From Actinomadura sp. K4S16 (GTDB lineage: Bacteria; Actinomycetota; Actinomycetes; Streptosporangiales; Streptosporangiaceae): DNA of 64,000 bases. Where the stretch lies: positions 434,001 to 498,000 of the forward strand of contig NZ_BDDE01000012.1 in NCBI RefSeq assembly GCF_008327685.1. Reading direction: 5' to 3'. The position numbers and the translations under genes were made by a program. The notes under the pieces were generated by a model. It ran no database searches and was not told the DNA's origin. It saw only the letters and a list, made by a program, of their open reading frames with translations. Positions 60,191-64,000 of the stretch are shown here, piece after piece (within the stretch, counting starts at the first letter, position 1; every line of letters starts with the position of its first letter).

Positions 60191-61750
60191 ATGGGGTCAT
60201 TGGGCTTTTGGCGGCTGGCGCAGGCCGATCCCGAGTGGGTCGCCGCCGTCGATCCGGACGGGACGCGACACAAGGCGGGCGACCTGCTGTCCCGCGCGAA
60301 CCGGCTCGTCCACGGCCTGCGTGCGCTGGGCCTTGAGAAGGGCGACGGCATCTGCGGGCTCGTCCCGAACGGCGCGGACGGGGTCGTCCTCTACCTGGCG
60401 GCGCTCCAGGCGGGCTGGTACTACACGCCGATCAACTGGCATCTGACCGGCCCGGAGATCGGCTACATCGTCGCCGACAGCGAGGCCAAGGCGTTCTTCG
60501 TCCACGAGCGGTACGCCGCCGAGGGCGCGCGGGCGGGCGAGGAGATCGAGGCCCACCGGCGGTTCGCGTTCGGGGAGGTCGAGGGCTTCCGGCCGGTCGC
60601 GGAGCTGGTCGACGGGCAGCCCGACACGCTGCCGGACGACCGCAGCAACGGCGCCACGATGCACTACACGTCCGGGACGACCGGACGGCCGAAGGGCGTC
60701 AAGCGGGCGCTGGCCGGGATCGACCCCGACGACAGCGCCGAGCTGATGACGTTCCTGCTCGGCATGTTCGGCATCCCGCCGGGCCTCCCCGCCGGTGGAG
60801 AGCACCAGGCGCACCTGGTCACCTCGCCGAACTACCACACGGCCGTGACCCAGTTCGGGGGCACGGCGCTCCAGATGGGCCACACGCTCGTCTACATGGA
60901 CAAGTGGGACGCCGAGGAGACCCTGCGGCTGATCCAGGAGCACCGCGTCAGCAACACCCACATGGTGCCGACGCACTTCAAGCGGCTCCTGTCGCTGCCG
61001 GAGGACGTCCGTTCCCGGTACGACGTGTCGAGCATGAAGTGGGCGATCCACGCGGCCGCGCCGTGCCCGGTGCCCCTCAAGCAGCAGATGCTCGACTGGT
61101 GGGGCGACTGCATCTGGGAGTACTACGCGGCGACGGAGGGCGGCGGGACGATCGCCAGCCCGGCCGACTGGCGCGCCCACCCCGGCACGGTCGGCAACGC
61201 GTGGCCGATCAGCGAGCTGCTGATCGTCGACGACGACGGCGAGCCCGTCCCGACCGGGACGCACGGCACGATCTACATGAAGATGGCCGGCGTCGAGTTC
61301 GAGTACAAGGGCGACAAGGAGAAGACGGAGAAGAACCGTCTCAAGGACTACTTCACCGTCGGCGACATCGGGTACCTGACCGAGGACGGGTTCCTGTTCC
61401 TGTCCGACCGCAAGGCCGACATGATCATCTCGGGCGGCGCGAACATCTACCCGGCCGAGATCGAGAACGAGATCATCCTGCATCCCAAGGTCGGGGACGT
61501 GGCCGTGTTCGGCATCCCGGACGAGGAGTGGGGCGAGCAGATCAAGGCCGTCGTGGAGCCCGCCGAGGGCGTCGAGCCCGGTCCGGCGCTCGCGGAGGAG
61601 ATCCTCGCGTCGCTTGAGGGGCGGCTGGCCAAGATGAAGTGGCCGAGGACCATCGACTTCATCGAGACGATGCCGCGCGAACCCAACGGCAAGCTCCTCA
61701 AGCGCAAGCTCAGGGACCCGTACTGGAAGGACCGCGACAGTGCCATCTGA
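60191..61750 (+). CDS. Acyl-CoA ligase (FadD-type, ANL superfamily)
   Basis: The 519-residue adenylate-forming enzyme has the P-loop motif MHYTSGTTGRPKGV, the YYAATEGGG A5 motif, the hinge FLSDRKADMIISGGANIYPAEIE and the catalytic Lys near the end (PNGKLLKRKL). It activates a carboxylate as acyl-CoA. Flanking EchA19-like, DUF35 and lipid-transfer thiolase genes imply a steroid or branched side-chain substrate, as for the FadD17/FadD19 group. GGGAGATCCG lies before the ATG. Its last 11 nt overlap the next gene inside a 15-nt repeat. Confidence 0.9.
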   Translation: MGSLGFWRLAQADPEWVAAVDPDGTRHKAGDLLSRANRLVHGLRALGLEKGDGICGLVPNGADGVVLYLAALQAGWYYTPINWHLTGPEIGYIVADSEAKAFFVHERYAAEGARAGEEIEAHRRFAFGEVEGFRPVAELVDGQPDTLPDDRSNGATMHYTSGTTGRPKGVKRALAGIDPDDSAELMTFLLGMFGIPPGLPAGGEHQAHLVTSPNYHTAVTQFGGTALQMGHTLVYMDKWDAEETLRLIQEHRVSNTHMVPTHFKRLLSLPEDVRSRYDVSSMKWAIHAAAPCPVPLKQQMLDWWGDCIWEYYAATEGGGTIASPADWRAHPGTVGNAWPISELLIVDDDGEPVPTGTHGTIYMKMAGVEFEYKGDKEKTEKNRLKDYFTVGDIGYLTEDGFLFLSDRKADMIISGGANIYPAEIENEIILHPKVGDVAVFGIPDEEWGEQIKAVVEPAEGVEPGPALAEEILASLEGRLAKMKWPRTIDFIETMPREPNGKLLKRKLRDPYWKDRDSAI

Positions 61751-62762
61751 CACCGCGCCATCTGACACCGCGCCATCTGACACCGCGCCATCTGACACGG
61801 CGCCCGCAGGCAGCACCGCGCAGGCAGCCACCGTGCAGTCTGAGCCGAACCACGTCCTGGAGTTCCCGGGCGGCTACACGCGCTCGGTCGGCCCGGTGAT
61901 CGGCCGCTTCTTCAGCGAGCTGCGCGACGGCCGGCTGGTCGGCGTGCGGACGGCGGACGGCAGGGTCCTCGTCCCGCCGTCGGAGTACGACCCGGAGACC
62001 GGCGAGGACGTGACGGACGAGTTCGTCGAGGTCGGCCCGGTCGGGACGGTCACGACCTGGTCGTGGGTGGCGCACCCGGCGAAGGAGCACCCGCTGGACC
62101 GCCCGTTCGCCTGGGCGCTGATCCGGCCGGACGGCGCCGACACCGCGCTCCTGCACGCCCTCGACCTCGGCGTCTTCGAGCAGGGCGCGAAACCGCCGAA
62201 GTTCCTCAAGACGGGCATGCGGGTCCGCCCCCGGTGGCGGGCCGAGCGCACGGGCGGGATCGGCGACATCGAGTGCTTCCAGCCCGAGGTCACGATGATC
62301 AACGCGCCGACGCGGCTGGAGTACCGGCTGAAGGGCGGCCAGGCTCTGCGGCGCTTCCTGGAGGGCATGTCCGAAGGCCGGATCCTCGGCCACCGCTGCC
62401 CGGTGTGCGAGCAGGTCATCGTCCCGATGAAGGGGCTGTGCCCGCGCGACGGCGTCCCCACCGCCGAGGAGGTGGAGCTGCCCGACACCGGCACCGTCAC
62501 CACCTTCGCGGTCAACAACATCCCCGACCCGCGCGCGCCCGAGGTGCCGTTCGTGTCCGCCTACGTCCTGCTGGACGGCGCGGGCCTGACGATGCTGACG
62601 CTCGTGGCGGGCATCCCGGCCGACCAGGTGCGGATGGGCATGCGGGTGAAGGCGGCGTGGCGGCCCCGGGAGGAGTGGGAGCGGTCGATGAGCAACATCA
62701 AGTGGTTCGAGCCCATCGACGAGCCCGACGTCCCCTTCGAAGAGATCAAGGACTTCATGTGA
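61740..62762 (+). CDS. Tandem OB-fold (DUF35) acyl-CoA-binding protein
   Basis: The 340-residue protein starts at GTG and begins with four SDTAP units. Two DUF35 domains follow. The first (about 45-165) lacks the zinc-ribbon cysteines. The second (about 195-330) has CPVCEQ and a third Cys in LCPRDG. Such OB-fold proteins bind acyl-CoA and pair with lipid-transfer-type thiolases or with MaoC-like hydratases, as Rv3521 or ChsH2 do in cholesterol side-chain breakdown. It overlaps the ligase (11 nt) and the next thiolase (TGATG), so all form one operon. Confidence 0.86.
   Translation: MPSDTAPSDTAPSDTAPSDTAPAGSTAQAATVQSEPNHVLEFPGGYTRSVGPVIGRFFSELRDGRLVGVRTADGRVLVPPSEYDPETGEDVTDEFVEVGPVGTVTTWSWVAHPAKEHPLDRPFAWALIRPDGADTALLHALDLGVFEQGAKPPKFLKTGMRVRPRWRAERTGGIGDIECFQPEVTMINAPTRLEYRLKGGQALRRFLEGMSEGRILGHRCPVCEQVIVPMKGLCPRDGVPTAEEVELPDTGTVTTFAVNNIPDPRAPEVPFVSAYVLLDGAGLTMLTLVAGIPADQVRMGMRVKAAWRPREEWERSMSNIKWFEPIDEPDVPFEEIKDFM
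61743..61802 (+). repeat. Four 15-nt tandem repeats across the ligase/DUF35 overlap
   Basis: The unit GCCATCTGACACCGC runs four times, with slight change in the last copy. It contains the ligase stop (ATC TGA), and each further copy repeats this stop in the ligase frame, while encoding DTAPS in the DUF35 frame. Confidence 0.88.
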
Positions 62763-63802
62763 TGCCTCGTCCCGTAGCCGTGGTCGCGTTCGCGCAGACC
62801 GAGCACAGCGGTGAGGACCGGGGGACGGCCGAGATCGAGATCCTCGCCCCCGTCATCACCGAGATCAAGGAGCGGACGGGCCAGAAGCAGTTCGGCTTCA
62901 CCTGCTCCGGGTCCTGCGACTACCTCGCCGGCGCGCCGTTCGCGTTCGTGTCGGCGCTGGACGCCCTCGGCGCGTGGCCGCCGATCTCCGAGAGCCACGT
63001 CGAGATGGACGCGGCCTGGGCGCTGTACGAGGCGTGGGTGAAGCTCCAGCACGGCGACATCGACACCGCGCTCGTGTACGGGTTCGGGAAGTCGTCGCAG
63101 GGCAACCTCCGGGCCGTCCTCACCCAGCAGCTCGACCCGTACCACCTGGCGCCGCTCGGCATCGACGCGGTGTCCCTGGCCGCGCTCCAGGCCCGCGCCT
63201 ACATGGAGCGGTCGGGTACGAAGGAGGACGACCTGCGCGCCGTCGCGGCGCGGTCCCGCGAGGCCGGACGCGGCAACCCGTTCGCGCTGCACCTGCCCGA
63301 GCCGGACGGCGACGACTACGACGTCGCCCCGCTGCACCCCTACGACGTCGCGCCCATCACCGACGGCGCCGCCGCGATCGTCCTCGCCGCGGGCGACCGG
63401 GCCCGCGAGCTGTGCGAGCGCCCGGCGTGGATCACCGGGATCGACCACCGCACCGAGGCGCACGCGCCGGGCGTCCGCGACCTGAGCCGCTCGGAGTCGG
63501 CGCGCATCGCGGGCGAGAAGGCGGGCGCCACCGGGATCGAGGTCGCCGAGCTGCACGCGCAGTACACGCACGAGGAGCTGATGCTCCGGGAGGCGCTCGG
63601 CCTGGGCGAGGACGTGGCGGTCAACCCGTCCGGCGGGCCGCTGTCGGCGAACCCGATGATGGCCGCCGGCCTCATCCGGATCGGCGAGGCCGCCTCCCGC
63701 ATCCACGACGGGTCGGCGTCCCGCGCGCTCGGGCACGCCTCGTCCGGCCCCTGCCTCCAGCAGAACCTCGTCTGCGTCCTGTCGGGAGAGAACCATGGCT
63801 AA
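62762..63802 (+). CDS. Lipid-transfer-protein-type thiolase (Ltp4-like)
   Basis: The 346-residue protein has the SCP-x/Ltp thiolase fold: VVAFAQTEHSGE, FTCSGSCDYLAG (C48, C52), ITDGAAAIVLAAGD, AELHAQYTHEELMLREALGL, and NPSGGPLSANPMMAAGLIRIGEA. The GHxxGxxG loop near the end reads GHASSGPCLQQN. In mycobacteria Ltp3/Ltp4 lie next to Rv3521 in the KstR regulon. These proteins work with DUF35 partners in aldol cleavage or thiolysis of steroid side chains. It overlaps its neighbours on both sides. Confidence 0.86.
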   Translation: MPRPVAVVAFAQTEHSGEDRGTAEIEILAPVITEIKERTGQKQFGFTCSGSCDYLAGAPFAFVSALDALGAWPPISESHVEMDAAWALYEAWVKLQHGDIDTALVYGFGKSSQGNLRAVLTQQLDPYHLAPLGIDAVSLAALQARAYMERSGTKEDDLRAVAARSREAGRGNPFALHLPEPDGDDYDVAPLHPYDVAPITDGAAAIVLAAGDRARELCERPAWITGIDHRTEAHAPGVRDLSRSESARIAGEKAGATGIEVAELHAQYTHEELMLREALGLGEDVAVNPSGGPLSANPMMAAGLIRIGEAASRIHDGSASRALGHASSGPCLQQNLVCVLSGENHG

Positions 63803-64000
63803 CCGTTGCGCGATCATCGGCGTCGGGCAGACGGCGTACAAGACCAAGCGGCTGGACGTGTCGATGGCGGGGCTGCTGCGCGAGGCGGCCCGGCGGGCGC
63901 TGGAGGACGCGCAGCTCACCTGGAAGGACATCGACGCGGTCGTCGTCGGCAAGGCCCCCGACCTGTTCGAGGGCGTGATGATGCCGGAGACGTTCCTCGC
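63795..64000 (+). CDS. Lipid-transfer-type thiolase (Ltp3-like), N-terminal part, cut by window end
   Basis: The first 68 residues are visible: MANRCAIIGVGQTAYKTKR, MAGLLREAARRALEDAQLTWKDIDAVVVG. They match thiolase-fold N-termini of the Ltp/SCP-x group. GGGAGAG precedes the ATG, which overlaps the upstream thiolase by 8 nt. By gene order it is the second subunit of the Ltp pair. Confidence 0.82.
   Translation, partial: MANRCAIIGVGQTAYKTKRLDVSMAGLLREAARRALEDAQLTWKDIDAVVVGKAPDLFEGVMMPETFL

Overview
The window is very GC-rich with strong GC3 bias, dense 4-nt start/stop overlaps and a tmRNA whose tag ends in the actinobacterial ALAA. Together with Ser/Thr kinases, F420-dependent enzymes, an AftD-like arabinosyltransferase and KstR-like operators, this points to a filamentous actinomycete. 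Actinomadura or another Thermomonosporaceae is my best guess, by inference only.

Layout. (1) 1-9.0 kb, housekeeping and stress: the 3' end of a penicillin-binding-protein-like gene with degraded motifs, tmRNA (ssrA), a membrane Ser/Thr kinase, a PAS-SpoIIE phosphatase, a RibD-like reductase, an AraC regulator, a SigJ-like sigma factor and a DHA2 drug exporter. (2) 9.7-32.8 kb, a phenazine biosynthetic gene cluster: a large SARP/NB-ARC/TPR activator behind a good -35/-10 promoter, a transthyretin-like protein lacking the HIU-hydrolase residues, a zinc-finger/HTH regulator pair, then phzB-C-D-E-F-G. Tailoring genes follow: a Baeyer-Villiger/phenazine N-oxygenase-type flavoprotein, a vanadium-haloperoxidase-like protein missing one catalytic histidine, a VOC protein, a close PhzS homologue and a flavin-dependent halogenase with the WxWxIP motif. 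The cluster ends with a glutaredoxin-AhpD fusion, a polytopic membrane protein fused to a low-molecular-weight tyrosine phosphatase, and an MFS exporter. The gene content predicts a hydroxylated, N-oxidised and probably halogenated phenazine. (3) 32.8-36.1 kb: small stress genes, including an ArsR-SRPBCC-VOC operon with its own operator, then a SnoaL/ketosteroid-isomerase-like gene and an F420 oxidoreductase, each beside a KstR-like site.

(4) 36.2-39.8 kb: a three-gene cassette that I consider the most interesting part of the window. A Crp-family regulator with an intact cyclic-nucleotide pocket is followed by a class III cyclase-like protein and, with a 4-nt overlap, a large NTPase-like/helical-repeat protein. 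The last two share an almost identical Gly/Asn-rich motif, at the C-terminus of one and the N-terminus of the other. This is the arrangement expected of amyloid-type signalling between an effector and its NLR/STAND-like receptor.

(5) 40-56.6 kb, envelope and lipid genes: an SDR, an EI24/CysZ-like membrane protein, an anchored acidic protein, a fused FadE34-type acyl-CoA dehydrogenase, and an envelope-glycan block (polytopic membrane protein, DUF2613 peptide, GT2, GT4, AftD, acyltransferase, DUF3068/PorA-like). (6) 57.3-64 kb, steroid/sterol catabolism-like genes with KstR-like operators: nitronate monooxygenase-like, EchA19-like hydratase, acyl-CoA ligase, tandem OB-fold (DUF35) protein and two lipid-transfer-type thiolases, the last cut by the window end. 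Several short tandem repeats lie at gene ends and overlaps.
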